From NCBI RefSeq assembly GCF_007828725.1, contig NZ_VIUW01000001.1, forward strand, positions 62,001 to 126,000: DNA of 64,000 nucleotides. Reading direction: 5' to 3'. The first letter of the stretch is position 1. Every line of letters begins with the position of its first letter. Position numbers and translations under genes: made by a program. The DNA is from Marihabitans asiaticum. Lineage in GTDB: Bacteria > Actinomycetota > Actinomycetes > Actinomycetales > Dermatophilaceae. The notes below the pieces were generated by a model. The model worked only from the letters and a program-made list of their open reading frames with translations, did not search any database and was not told the DNA's origin. This document shows, in pieces, positions 1 to 8,396 of this stretch.

Positions 1-163
1 CATCGACGCGATCCGGGCGGCGAAGATCGCCAAGGACCGCGGCATCGGCGGCGCCCTGCTGTCCGCGAGCAGCTACCTCATGAAGTCCCCGCCGGAGCAG
101 CGTGAGGACACCGAGGGCCGGGCGAAGCTCGAGGCCTTCATCGCCGGCACCGAGGAGCGCTGA
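1..163 (+). CDS. ino1: Inositol-3-phosphate synthase, C-terminal end (partial)
   Basis: Only the last 53 codons are inside the window (frame starts at base 2, TGA at 161-163). The fragment reads [14 protein letters not shown], then [10 protein letters not shown], and ends in a short acidic tail. This closely matches the C-terminus of actinobacterial myo-inositol-3-phosphate synthase, an NAD-dependent cytosolic enzyme that converts glucose 6-phosphate to inositol 3-phosphate for phosphatidylinositol and mycothiol synthesis. The catalytic and NAD-binding parts lie off the left edge, so intactness cannot be judged. The stop codon is also the first base of a tandem-repeat array, so the 3' end of this gene seems to have been part of the duplicated unit or its target. 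Confidence 0.8.
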   Translation, partial: IDAIRAAKIAKDRGIGGALLSASSYLMKSPPEQREDTEGRAKLEAFIAGTEER

Positions 164-432
164 GAGCGCAGCGGAGGAGCGTGGTCGGTGAGGTACGAGC
201 CGCCCGCGCGGCGGAGCGAGCACGAGGCGATCCTTATCGAGCAGGAGCGCTGAGAGCGCAGCGGAGGAGCGTGGTCGGTGAGGTACGAGCCGCCCGCGCG
301 GCGGAGCGAGCACGAGGCGCTGCTCATCGAGCAGGAGCGCTGAGAGCGCAGCGGAGGAGCGTGGTCGCGAGGTACGAGCCGCCCGCGCGGTGGAGCGAGC
401 ACGAGGCGCTGCTCATCGAGCAGGAGCGCTGA
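161..432. repeat. Three-copy 90-bp tandem repeat after ino1
   Basis: Copies lie at 161-250, 251-340 and 341-429 (the third is one base shorter). Each begins TGAGAGCGCAGCGGAGGAGC and ends in GAGCAGGAGCGC, so the sequence GAGCGCTGA recurs at every junction, matching the end of the preceding gene. Copies 1 and 2 are nearly identical. Copy 3 has a 1-nt deletion and a few substitutions. A + frame is open across part of the array, but its product is an arginine/alanine-rich string with no domain, so I read it as non-coding. Bases 433-503 hold nothing else I recognise. Confidence 0.9.
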
Positions 433-503
433 GCCCGCACACCCCCTTTCGCGGCGCGAGGCCTCGAGGGGAGCCGCCCCGACGGCGCCGTACCCTGTGT
501 GGC

Positions 504-722
504 ATGCGTCACGTCGTGGAGTCCGAGCTCGTCGCCAATGTCATCGCCGTGCACGTCGCGGCCGGCCAGTCGGTGGAGCCGGGCGACGAGGTGCTCCTGC
601 TGGAGTCGATGAAGATGGAGATCCCGGTGCTCACCGAGGTCGCCGGCACCGTTACCGCGGTGCGGGTCGAGGCCGGTGACGTCGTCCAGGAGGGTGAGGT
701 GCTCGTCGTCCTCGACGACTGA
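504..722 (+). CDS. Small biotinyl/lipoyl-attachment domain protein
   Basis: A 72-aa protein consisting of a single biotinyl domain. It carries the biotinylation signature ESMKMEIPV (Lys in MKM is the expected biotin site), flanked by the two half-hammerheads VAAGQSVEPGDEV and VEAGDVVQEGEVL. Such stand-alone domains act as biotin carrier proteins for acyl-CoA carboxylases or related carboxyl-transfer enzymes in the cytosol; no carboxylase gene is nearby, so the partner is unknown. The start at 504 is chosen because the domain begins there. No Shine-Dalgarno is visible, but TACCCT at 491-496 ends 7 nt before the ATG, which fits leaderless transcription. A perfect terminator hairpin follows at 773-817. 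Confidence 0.85.
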   Translation: MRHVVESELVANVIAVHVAAGQSVEPGDEVLLLESMKMEIPVLTEVAGTVTAVRVEAGDVVQEGEVLVVLDD

Positions 723-772
723 GCCCTTCCCCGGTGGGTACGAACCTTGGCAGGTGCGAAGGGGGGCACGGG

Positions 773-817
773 CACGGCGAAGGGGTGCAGGCCCCTGCCC
801 TGCACCCCTTCGCCGTG
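773..817. terminator. Bidirectional hairpin terminator
   Basis: A perfect 19-bp stem (773-791 with 799-817; CACGGCGAAGGGG... paired with ...CCCCTTCGCCGTG) and a 7-nt loop lie between the biotinyl gene (+) and the WXG100 gene (-). No clear U-tract follows, as is common for high-GC actinobacterial terminators. It likely ends both convergent transcripts, including the long type VII locus read from the right. Confidence 0.8.
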
Positions 818-833
818 ATCCGACGCGGCGTGG

Positions 834-1118
834 TCAGCCGTTGTCGTTGGAGGACCGCTTGTCCTGGTCGTCCGCCTGCGTGGTCGCCGCCTTGGCGAAG
901 CGCTGCAGCTCGGTGGCGACGAGGTCGATCTTCTTCTTCGCCTGCTGCCAGTCGTTCTGGAACTGGTCGCTGTCGTTGCCGAGCCAGTCCTGCTTGAGCT
1001 GACCGGCGACCTTCTGCGCCTCGGAGGACTTGGCCTCGATCTCGGCAGCCTTCTTCTTGATGATGCCGGCCGACGAGCGGACGGCCTCGGTGTTCATTCC
1101 CTGCTGGACGTTAGCCAT
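834..1118 (-). CDS. WXG100 family protein (EsxA/EsxB-like)
   Basis: 94 aa, the typical WXG100 length. It has the helix-turn-helix hairpin signature with W-L-G in the middle (QDWLGNDSDQFQNDW) and heptad-like alanine, lysine and glutamate-rich helices on both sides. WXG100 proteins are small dimeric substrates of type VII secretion, often also needed for secretion of partner effectors. The start is preceded by AAGGGGAG at a good Shine-Dalgarno distance. It is the last gene of the locus, 49 bp downstream of the second WXG100 gene at 1168-1443, and both are probably on one transcript. The C-terminus is polar (RSSNDNG) rather than a clear YxxxD/E export motif. Confidence 0.9.
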   Translation of the reverse strand: MANVQQGMNTEAVRSSAGIIKKKAAEIEAKSSEAQKVAGQLKQDWLGNDSDQFQNDWQQAKKKIDLVATELQRFAKAATTQADDQDKRSSNDNG

Positions 1119-1167
1119 GGTGTGCTCCCCTTCGTGTGAGGTTCAGGTGGGTGATGAGTGCCTGGGG

Positions 1168-1443
1168 TCAGGCGTTCGAGGTGTCCTGCTGGCCGCGGGC
1201 GTTGCGCTCGACCTTCTCCGACATGTCCTGGAGGAGGCGGATGGCGGCCTCGATCTTGCCCTTGTGCTCGCCCTCCCACTCCTGGACGAACTTCTTGGAG
1301 TCCTCACCGTTCCAGTTGGTGTCGATCTCACGGACCTCCTTGTCGAGCTCCCCAGAGATCCGCTTCAGCTCGCCGGCGATCCGGTCGAGGTCGCGTCCTT
1401 CCTTCTGGACCTGCGCGACGTTCATGCCCTTCCAAGCGCTCAT
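1168..1443 (-). CDS. WXG100 family protein (EsxA/EsxB-like)
   Basis: 91 aa with the W-N-G turn (DTNWNGEDSKKFVQEW) at the centre of two charged amphipathic helices. Probably forms a heterodimer or homodimer with the neighbouring WXG100 protein and is exported by the EssC-type ATPase encoded just upstream (1582-5991). A strong Shine-Dalgarno (GAGGAGG) precedes the ATG at 1443. The 138-bp gap to the EssC gene contains its own putative promoter with an 18-bp palindrome (1557-1574), so this pair can be expressed separately from the machinery. Confidence 0.9.
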   Translation of the reverse strand: MSAWKGMNVAQVQKEGRDLDRIAGELKRISGELDKEVREIDTNWNGEDSKKFVQEWEGEHKGKIEAAIRLLQDMSEKVERNARGQQDTSNA

Positions 1444-1528
1444 TCGAGCCTCCTCATCACTGTGGCGGCGGTGCCGCTGCTGCGTGGTCGGTGGTCGGCG
1501 GTACGCCGTCCCCCTGCTTGTGAGACCA

Positions 1529-1574
1529 ACAGTAGGGACCGCTCGCGCAGAGGGGAATGGGGAGCACTCCCCAT
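1529..1574 (-). promoter_or_regulatory. Putative WXG100 promoter with 18-bp palindromic operator
   Basis: ATGGGGAG-CA-CTCCCCAT at 1557-1574 is a perfect inverted repeat apart from its 2-nt centre. On the minus strand TACTGT (1534-1529) is a plausible -10 box, 22 bp downstream of the palindrome. The same palindrome with a different centre lies upstream of the WXG100-headed gene at 24778, 23 bp before a TAGGGT box. Conserved sequence plus conserved spacing implies a transcription factor site centred near -45. The factor is unknown. Confidence 0.6.
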
Positions 1575-1581
1575 CGGAGGA

Positions 1582-4500
1582 TCAGCGGGTGGGGAGAGCG
1601 ACCTGGACGAGGTCCTGCTGCCCGCGCTGGACGACGAAGCCACGGCCCTCGGGTGCGCCGGTGGCGTTGAAGGACGGGAAGGCGCTGCGGAAGATCATCG
1701 CGGCGTCGCCGTCATCGGGGTGCAGGATCAGACCCGAGCGGGCCGCCTTGAGCAGGCCGGGCAGACCGAAGCCGGAGTTGAAGAACCCGATGTCGCCCTC
1801 GGCGATGACGAGATGATCGGCATCAAGGGCCTGCTTCACGGCCTTCTCGATCCGGTCCTCGGCCATCGAGTCGCTCAGGTCGCCCACCCGCTCGAGCACG
1901 ATCGCCACCCGCCCGGTGACCTCCTCGTCCTGGTAGCGCAGGGCGAGGTCGCCGGCGGCCTCCATGATGTCGTCCTCGGAGGTCGCGGTGACCGTCCAGC
2001 CGGGGAGGTCCAGCAGGTCCGAGCGCTTGCGAAGGGTGTAGAGGTGCAGCTCGTCGACCGAGCCGGACCGGCGCAGGGACTCCACGAGGGTCGCCACCGC
2101 GGTGGTCCGCCCGCTGCCGGCCTGCCCGGTGACGACGAAGCCTCCGCGCGGGTCGACGCCGGCCGGGGCCAGGTCGCGTGAGCCGACACCGATGACGGGC
2201 AGGCCGTCGCGGGTGCGCTCGGGCAGCTCGGCCAGCTCCACGCTGTCGGTGAGGGAGCCGATGGGAGGGGCCTCATCCGCGCCGGCACGGGCCATCGTGC
2301 GGGCGAAGCCTTCGACCGCCTTGGCCTGCTCGGTGACGGTCTGGGTGCCGCCGAGGACCGCGCACTGCACCTCTCGTCCTTGGTAGAGGCCGCGACCGGG
2401 AGGAGAGTCCTGGCTGAGTACGTCCGAAGGGAGGTTGAAGGTCGCGTAGTCGTCGGCGCTGGCCATCCGCAGCACGATCCGGCTCTGCACCGCCGAGCCG
2501 AGCTGGTTGGGCAGGCCGGTGCGCTGGTCGACGGTGAGGATGAAGTGGACGCCGACCGGCCGGCCGTCGGCCAGCAGCGCCTGGAACATGTCGATCCAGT
2601 GACCCATCCGCGGCGCCTCGTAGATCTGGCGGAAGGCGACCAGCCCGTCGAGGAGGACGACGATGCGCGGCTCGTCGTGCTCCCCGGTGAGCCTGCGGTA
2701 CTCGGTGACGCTCGAGGCGTTGGCCGCGCTGTAGCGGACCGCGCGCTCGTCGATCGTCTGGCGCAGCGTCCGGAGCAGGCGGGCGACCCGCTCGTGGTCA
2801 CCTCCGGCGATGACGCTCCCGACGTGCGGCAGCGACTCGATCATCGACAGGCCCCGGTTGCCGAAGTCGAGGCCGTAGACGTGGCACGGACCGCCCCTGA
2901 CGGTGAAGCCGGCGGCGACGGCGAAGGTGCGTAGCAACGCCGACTTGCCGGAGCCGGATGCGCCGAAGATCGCGAGGTTGCCCTCGACGTCGGGACGGAA
3001 GGCGACCGTCGGCTGCTGCTGGCGGTCGGGGTCGTCGAGCACCCCGAAGACGAGCCGGTCGTCGCGACGCTCGGTCGGGAGCGTGGCGAGGTCGTACACC
3101 TCGCTCATGTCCGGCAGCCACGGCTTGCGCGGCTCGGGGATCTCGGCCTGCACGCTCGCCGCGCTGATCGAGCCGACGAGCCGCTGGATGTCGGTCGGCC
3201 CGCGGTCCTCCTGCTCCAGCCGCAGCTGCTCCTCGGGGCTGAGCGGCGGCAGCTCCCACGCCTTCGGGGTGCCGAAGGTCAGGGTCTCGAGGAGGATCTC
3301 CGGTGCCGGCGGCGCGTCGGTCGTCCACCCCCCGGCGTAGCCGGACTGGAAGGGGATGAGCCGGCCCGGACCGGACTTGGCCATCGCCCGGCCGGGGATG
3401 GCGGGGTCGAAGAACGCGGCCTCGGCCGTCCCGAGGACGTCCTCGGAGTCGGACTCGTCGGCCATGCGAAGGGCGATCCGCAGGTTGGTGTTGGCCCGCA
3501 GGTTGTCCTTGATGACGCCCGCCGGCCGCTGGGTAGCGAGGATGAGGTGGATCCCGAGCGAACGCCCGCGCTGGGCGATGTTCACGACGCCGTCGACGAA
3601 GTCGGGCACCTCCTGGACCAGCGCGGCGAACTCGTCGACGACGATGACCAGGCTCGGTGGTGCGTCGACCTCTCCGCGACGCTCGAGCTCGACGAGGTCC
3701 TTCGCCCGATGCCGCTCGAGCAGGTGCTCCCGGTGGTGCAGCTCCGCCGAGAGGGACGCGAGCGCGCGGCGCACGAGGTGGGGGCTGAGGTCGGTGACCA
3801 TCCCGACGGTGTGCGGGAGGTTGACGCAGTCGCGGAAGGCGGAGCCGCCCTTGTAGTCGACGAGGAGGAAGGTCACGCGCTGGGGTGAGTGGGCGGCGGC
3901 CATGCCGAGGATCCAGGCCTGGAGCGTCTCGGACTTGCCAGCGCCGGTCGTCCCCCCGACGAGGGCGTGCGGTCCGTCGGAGCGCAGGTCCACCGAGTAC
4001 GGGCCCTGGCTGCTCTGACCGAGGATCGCTCGCAGCGAACCCGGCTTCTTCACCGGGTGTGCCGGCGCGAAGGGACCGGTGAGGATCGACCTGTTCTCTC
4101 CCCAGCGCTCGATCACCGCCGTCTCGCTCTTGGCCAGCTCGGGTCCGATCAAGGAGAGGAAGGAGACCGAGCGCGGCAGGTCCGAGTCATCGGTCACCGG
4201 AGCGCCGGCGTCGGTGGCCGAGGACATGCCCCGAGCCATCCGCAGGGCGCTCTCGGCGTCGACGCGGTCGGCCTCGACGGGGACGACGACGACGGCGTCA
4301 CCGACGTAGCCGACCTCTGCGGAGCCGTCCGCGCTCACCTGCACGAAGGTCCGGCATGCGGCGGGCAGCTGGTCGGTGACCGGCGAGACCCAGACGACCG
4401 CGATGCCACGTCGGTGCGCCTCCTCCGCGAGGGTCACCAGCCGCGCCCGCCCGACCGGGGCGTCGTTCTCGATGACCAGCACCATGTGGATGCCCTGCGC

Positions 4501-5991
4501 GACGAGCGGCTTACCCTTCTCGGCGGCCTCGGCGGTGGCGGCCAGCTCGCTCTCGAGCTCTTCGAGCAGCGCCCCGGCGCTCTGGTTCGAGGTGGCCGTG
4601 TGCCGGGCGGTGATCGGGCTGTGCACCGACGTCACGTGAGGGAGCCACTTCAGCCACGCCCAGTCCGACGCGGTGCCGGTCGAGGTGATCGCGCCGATGA
4701 CCACCTCGGCCGGGGAATGCAGCGCCGCGGCCTGCACGACGAGCGAGCGGGCCACCGCGACAGCGTGCTCGCGGGGGCCGCTGACGCCGATCGCGCCATG
4801 CAGCATCGGCTCGGCGATCACCGGCACCTCATCGACGCTGGAGAGCCCTTCCATCTGCCGGGAGAGCTCCAGCCAGGCCTCGGCCTTGCTCCGACCGATC
4901 GAGGGGAGGTTGATCGTGGACCGGCTCGGCATGCTCGCCAGCCCGAGGCGCAGCTCGAGGAAGCCCGGCTCGCCCGGGCGTCGGCTCCACATGAGCGGCA
5001 GGTGCCGCTCGGCCGCGCCGAGGCACTCCAGTGCGCTGGGGTGCTCACGGCGACGGGAGACGATCTCCTCCTCCTGGTCCTCCTCGATGTCCTCGACGAG
5101 GAAGCTCACGTCCTCGCGGAAGTCCCGCATCGCCTCCTCGAAGTCCAACCGGACGCTGCGGCGCGCCTCGTAGTTCATCGCCACGTACATCAGCGGCATC
5201 ATGAGCATGAAGATCAGCGAGAAGGCCGAGCGGGTGATCGCCAGGGCGGCCAGGCCCATGAGGACCGGGACCATCATCATCGCCCAGGGCATGCGCGGCG
5301 GCTTGCCCCGCTCCGGCAGCTCGGGGAGCTCGTACTCCTTGCCCGGGTAGATCGGGTTGATCACCGGCGACCGGCTGAAGGCGAGGGTCCCCCCTTCGGC
5401 CCGGGTCACCGACGCGGCCACCCCGGTGCCGGACACCGCGACGGTGGTCTCACCGAGGGAGAGCACGTCCCCGTCGCCGAGCACGGCGCGGTCGACCTGC
5501 TCGTCGCTGACGAGGATGCCGTTGGAGCTACCGAGGTCGGCCACCTCGATCTGGTCGGCCACGACGAGCTTGGCGTGCCGGCGCGAGACCGACTGGTCGC
5601 TCAGCTGGACCTCGCAGCTGCGGCCCCGGCCGATGTAGGCGGTACCCGCCGCGAGGGGGTACTCCCTCCCTTCGTCCGGGCCGGAGAGGACGCGGACCCT
5701 CGCGACGACTCGGTGCGGGTCGGCGTAGCCGGCGGTCCGCCGGGTGATCGAGACCCGGGAACCGGACTGCAAGCCGCTCTCCGACACCGTCGCCCTGGGG
5801 TCGACCGCACGGTGGCTCTCGTCGACGAGCGCGAGCGTGTGCTCGCCGGTCTGCAGGCCCGGACGGGACCCGCCGGCCGGGTGCACCGCCACGAGGTGGT
5901 CGGCCAGCTGGCCGACCGTGGTCTGGGAGTCCAGCGTGACCGCGAGGTCGGTCGGGTCGCCGGACCCCTCGAGCGTCAGCTTGAGCTTCAT
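1582..5991 (-). CDS. essC: FHA-FtsK/SpoIIIE type VII secretion ATPase (EssC-like)
   Basis: 1469 aa. Order of parts: an N-terminal ubiquitin-like stretch (about 1-80, YukD/EsaB-like); an FHA domain (about 105-180, with YIGRGRSCEV and SRRHAKL); membrane segments about 245-290; then three FtsK/SpoIIIE ATPase modules. Walker A motifs are GTTGAGKS (~680), GASGSGKS (~1010) and GQAGSGRT (~1292), so the third has Arg in place of Lys. FHA plus three ATPases is the architecture of EssC from Ess/T7SSb systems rather than mycobacterial EccC. It is the motor and substrate receptor for WXG100 export at the membrane. The ATG at 5991 overlaps the stop of the upstream transglutaminase gene (ATGA). A longer open frame upstream is rejected because it runs through that gene. 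Confidence 0.88.
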   Translation of the reverse strand: MKLKLTLEGSGDPTDLAVTLDSQTTVGQLADHLVAVHPAGGSRPGLQTGEHTLALVDESHRAVDPRATVSESGLQSGSRVSITRRTAGYADPHRVVARVRVLSGPDEGREYPLAAGTAYIGRGRSCEVQLSDQSVSRRHAKLVVADQIEVADLGSSNGILVSDEQVDRAVLGDGDVLSLGETTVAVSGTGVAASVTRAEGGTLAFSRSPVINPIYPGKEYELPELPERGKPPRMPWAMMMVPVLMGLAALAITRSAFSLIFMLMMPLMYVAMNYEARRSVRLDFEEAMRDFREDVSFLVEDIEEDQEEEIVSRRREHPSALECLGAAERHLPLMWSRRPGEPGFLELRLGLASMPSRSTINLPSIGRSKAEAWLELSRQMEGLSSVDEVPVIAEPMLHGAIGVSGPREHAVAVARSLVVQAAALHSPAEVVIGAITSTGTASDWAWLKWLPHVTSVHSPITARHTATSNQSAGALLEELESELAATAEAAEKGKPLVAQGIHMVLVIENDAPVGRARLVTLAEEAHRRGIAVVWVSPVTDQLPAACRTFVQVSADGSAEVGYVGDAVVVVPVEADRVDAESALRMARGMSSATDAGAPVTDDSDLPRSVSFLSLIGPELAKSETAVIERWGENRSILTGPFAPAHPVKKPGSLRAILGQSSQGPYSVDLRSDGPHALVGGTTGAGKSETLQAWILGMAAAHSPQRVTFLLVDYKGGSAFRDCVNLPHTVGMVTDLSPHLVRRALASLSAELHHREHLLERHRAKDLVELERRGEVDAPPSLVIVVDEFAALVQEVPDFVDGVVNIAQRGRSLGIHLILATQRPAGVIKDNLRANTNLRIALRMADESDSEDVLGTAEAAFFDPAIPGRAMAKSGPGRLIPFQSGYAGGWTTDAPPAPEILLETLTFGTPKAWELPPLSPEEQLRLEQEDRGPTDIQRLVGSISAASVQAEIPEPRKPWLPDMSEVYDLATLPTERRDDRLVFGVLDDPDRQQQPTVAFRPDVEGNLAIFGASGSGKSALLRTFAVAAGFTVRGGPCHVYGLDFGNRGLSMIESLPHVGSVIAGGDHERVARLLRTLRQTIDERAVRYSAANASSVTEYRRLTGEHDEPRIVVLLDGLVAFRQIYEAPRMGHWIDMFQALLADGRPVGVHFILTVDQRTGLPNQLGSAVQSRIVLRMASADDYATFNLPSDVLSQDSPPGRGLYQGREVQCAVLGGTQTVTEQAKAVEGFARTMARAGADEAPPIGSLTDSVELAELPERTRDGLPVIGVGSRDLAPAGVDPRGGFVVTGQAGSGRTTAVATLVESLRRSGSVDELHLYTLRKRSDLLDLPGWTVTATSEDDIMEAAGDLALRYQDEEVTGRVAIVLERVGDLSDSMAEDRIEKAVKQALDADHLVIAEGDIGFFNSGFGLPGLLKAARSGLILHPDDGDAAMIFRSAFPSFNATGAPEGRGFVVQRGQQDLVQVALPTR

Positions 5992-8396
5992 CGCGCGACC
6001 TCCGGCAGCGAGGTCGGGCGGGGGCGGCGGCGCCGCCCGATCCGCTCTGAGGCGAAGAGGGGACGCGGGTCGATGTCGGAGCGCAGCCGCTGCCAGGTCG
6101 AGGCATCGGCCCGCATCGACCGGCGGACCTCCTCGGCCTGCACCCGGTACTCCTCCACCGCCTCGGCGGCGGGGTCGCCGGGACCGAAGACGAAGGCGTT
6201 GCCGCGGGCGGCGAGCGCCGGGGCCTGGTCGGACGGCAGGGACCTCGCCTGCTCGAGGCTGGTCCCAGCGTGCGGCACCTCGACACCGAGGGTGCGGGCC
6301 TCGGTCACGAGGTCCGCCCAGATGTGAGCGGCGCGCGACGCCGTGGGTCCGGTGCTCGCCCGCTTGCGGCGGCGGCGCCGCTTCAGGCCTCGGATCGAGG
6401 CGTAGAGCAGCAGGAGGAGGAGCGCGGGCAGCAGGAGGCCGAGGACGAGGACCTGCAGCCAGAGCGGCCAGGTGGAGGGGTCGAGCGGGTTGCGGGTCTT
6501 CTTCTTGCGCAGGTCGGTGTCGTTCTGCGCCTGCTCGGGTCCCTGCAGCACGCTCGGCGGGTTGACCCCGGCCGGCGGCGGCACCTGGGCGCCGACCCGC
6601 TCCTCCTCGGTCTGGATCTGCTGCTGCTTGGGCTTCTTGTTGCGGTCCGGGACGAAGGTCTCGGGCATCATCGCCACCCACCCGTCGGGCGTCTCCACCT
6701 CCACCCACGCGTGGACGTGCTGGCCCTTGACCACCCCACCCTCGGGCACGACCGCGCCCATGACGACGCGCGCCGGCATGCCGAGGCGGTTGGCGGCCAG
6801 GGCGAGCGTGGCCGCGAACTGCTCGTCGTTGCCGGCGAGCTGGGAGCTACCGACGAAGCGGGCCAGCCGCCCGGTCGAGTGACCGCCGAGGTAGACCTTC
6901 TCGTAGGAGTTCTCGGTCCCGCCGTCGGTGTAGGCGCCCTCGCGGCTCATGTAGCCGGCGATCTGCCGCAGCTGGGGCCAGCCACCGGCGGCGTCACCGC
7001 TCCACAGGTCGACCTTGCCGTCGAGATAGCTCGCGTCGTACCCCTCGACGAGGGACCCGCTCTCGACCGGCACCCCCTCGGGCAGCTCGGTCGGCGGCGC
7101 AGGGTCGACGAGCGCGGTCATCGTGTACCGGTCGCCGGGCTGCAGGCCGGCGGGGACCAGCGCGGTCTCGGTGTCGACGTTGAGCCACATCTGCTCACTC
7201 AGCTCGCGCGCCCGCGGTCCGGCGAACTCGACCCCGCGCAGGGTGCCGGCCGTGGGCAGCCAGACATCGCTGAACCCCCCGTCGGGCACGGTCACCGTCA
7301 CCTCACGCTCCTCACCGGGCCCCTCGGCAGCGATCCGGGTGCCGACCTGCTGGAAGGCGGCCCCGGGGTCGCCCGACCCCTCCTCGGCACGGTTTCCCGC
7401 GCCCCAGGCGGACCCGTCGTAGCGGTCAAGGGTGGCGATGCGCAGGGTCTGCCCGGCGCTCAGCCCCTCGACCTCGAGGAGCGGCCGGTCGTAGAGGTCG
7501 GCGAGGTTGGGCTCGGTGTACTGGCGGTAGCCGCTCAGCGGGCTGGGGTACTGAGCGATGTCGAAGGGGGGTTCGAGCTGGGACCGCGCGACGGTCCGGG
7601 CCTGCGCGCCGTCGCGGCCGGGCAGCAGCGGACCGAGGAGGGTCGCGGCGAGGGCGGCGACCGTGGCGAGCGCGAGCGCGGTGACGAGCCGTGCGCGGTG
7701 ACCGGCGCCGTTCTGCAGCGGAGTACGGGTGCGGCGGTCTCGCAGCACCAGCCAGGTGAGGAGGACGAGGACGAGGAGTGCGCCCTGGACGAGGGTGCCG
7801 GCCGGCGCGAGCGTCCCGAGGACGATCGAGGCGGCGATCACGGCGAGCACCACGGCCGAGAGGATCCACGGCCGGCGCGTCGTGCGGGCCACGCTGTACA
7901 GCACGGCGCTGGCGACCAGCCCGACGATCAGGGGCAGCGCGACGAGCGGGCCACGGGCGTCGACCGGGGGCATCATCGTCAGCCATCGCTTCCACCCCGA
8001 CACCGCGGCGCCGATGAGGTCGGCGAAGGTCTGCCCGGAGGGGATCACCCCGCCGATGAGGTCTTGGCGCACGGCGAGCGGACCGCCAAGGAGGAGGTAG
8101 ACGAGCACCAGGCCGGCCACCGTGACCACCGCCGGCCAGCGGTGGCTCACGACGACGTGGGTCACGAGCAGCCCGAGCACCGCGCCACCAGCCGCGGCCA
8201 GGACCCACTGCCACCCGATGAAGCCGGTGCGCAGACCGACCAGGGCGATGGCGGTCACGACCGCGCTCATCGCGAGGTCGACGAGCCCGTCGCGGTCGAG
8301 GGCGTATCGCCCGGCGAAGCGGGCAGCCCGGTCGCGGGCGCCCGCACGCTCCTGCGGGATCCACTGCTCGCGCACGGTGGGGATCGGGCTGCTCAC
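5988..8396 (-). CDS. Multi-pass transglutaminase-like membrane protein (TgpA/DUF3488 type)
   Basis: 802 aa. The N-terminal ~210 residues hold several hydrophobic helices, followed by an extracytoplasmic region with a transglutaminase-core fold around 480-560. Asp/His-type elements are visible (GQHVHAWVEV; the upstream Cys expected of active enzymes is not obvious, so activity is uncertain). One more transmembrane helix (WLQVLVLGLLLPALLLLLLY) precedes an Arg-rich cytosolic tail. It sits in the widespread MoxR-DUF58-transglutaminase trio and overlaps both neighbours by 4 nt (8393-8396 and 5988-5991), so translation is coupled to DUF58 and EssC. That coupling suggests the trio works with the secretion ATPase, perhaps in assembly or wall remodelling (inference). 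Confidence 0.82.
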   Translation of the reverse strand: MSSPIPTVREQWIPQERAGARDRAARFAGRYALDRDGLVDLAMSAVVTAIALVGLRTGFIGWQWVLAAAGGAVLGLLVTHVVVSHRWPAVVTVAGLVLVYLLLGGPLAVRQDLIGGVIPSGQTFADLIGAAVSGWKRWLTMMPPVDARGPLVALPLIVGLVASAVLYSVARTTRRPWILSAVVLAVIAASIVLGTLAPAGTLVQGALLVLVLLTWLVLRDRRTRTPLQNGAGHRARLVTALALATVAALAATLLGPLLPGRDGAQARTVARSQLEPPFDIAQYPSPLSGYRQYTEPNLADLYDRPLLEVEGLSAGQTLRIATLDRYDGSAWGAGNRAEEGSGDPGAAFQQVGTRIAAEGPGEEREVTVTVPDGGFSDVWLPTAGTLRGVEFAGPRARELSEQMWLNVDTETALVPAGLQPGDRYTMTALVDPAPPTELPEGVPVESGSLVEGYDASYLDGKVDLWSGDAAGGWPQLRQIAGYMSREGAYTDGGTENSYEKVYLGGHSTGRLARFVGSSQLAGNDEQFAATLALAANRLGMPARVVMGAVVPEGGVVKGQHVHAWVEVETPDGWVAMMPETFVPDRNKKPKQQQIQTEEERVGAQVPPPAGVNPPSVLQGPEQAQNDTDLRKKKTRNPLDPSTWPLWLQVLVLGLLLPALLLLLLYASIRGLKRRRRRKRASTGPTASRAAHIWADLVTEARTLGVEVPHAGTSLEQARSLPSDQAPALAARGNAFVFGPGDPAAEAVEEYRVQAEEVRRSMRADASTWQRLRSDIDPRPLFASERIGRRRRPRPTSLPEVAR

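Noticed and set aside
161-432. CRISPR array
   Set aside because: Units are ~90 bp and nearly identical across their length, with no spacers and no cas genes.
181-432. Small gene in the tandem repeats
   Set aside because: It is a repetitive Arg/Ala string that follows the repeat period, changes frame with the copy-3 deletion and has no ribosome site.
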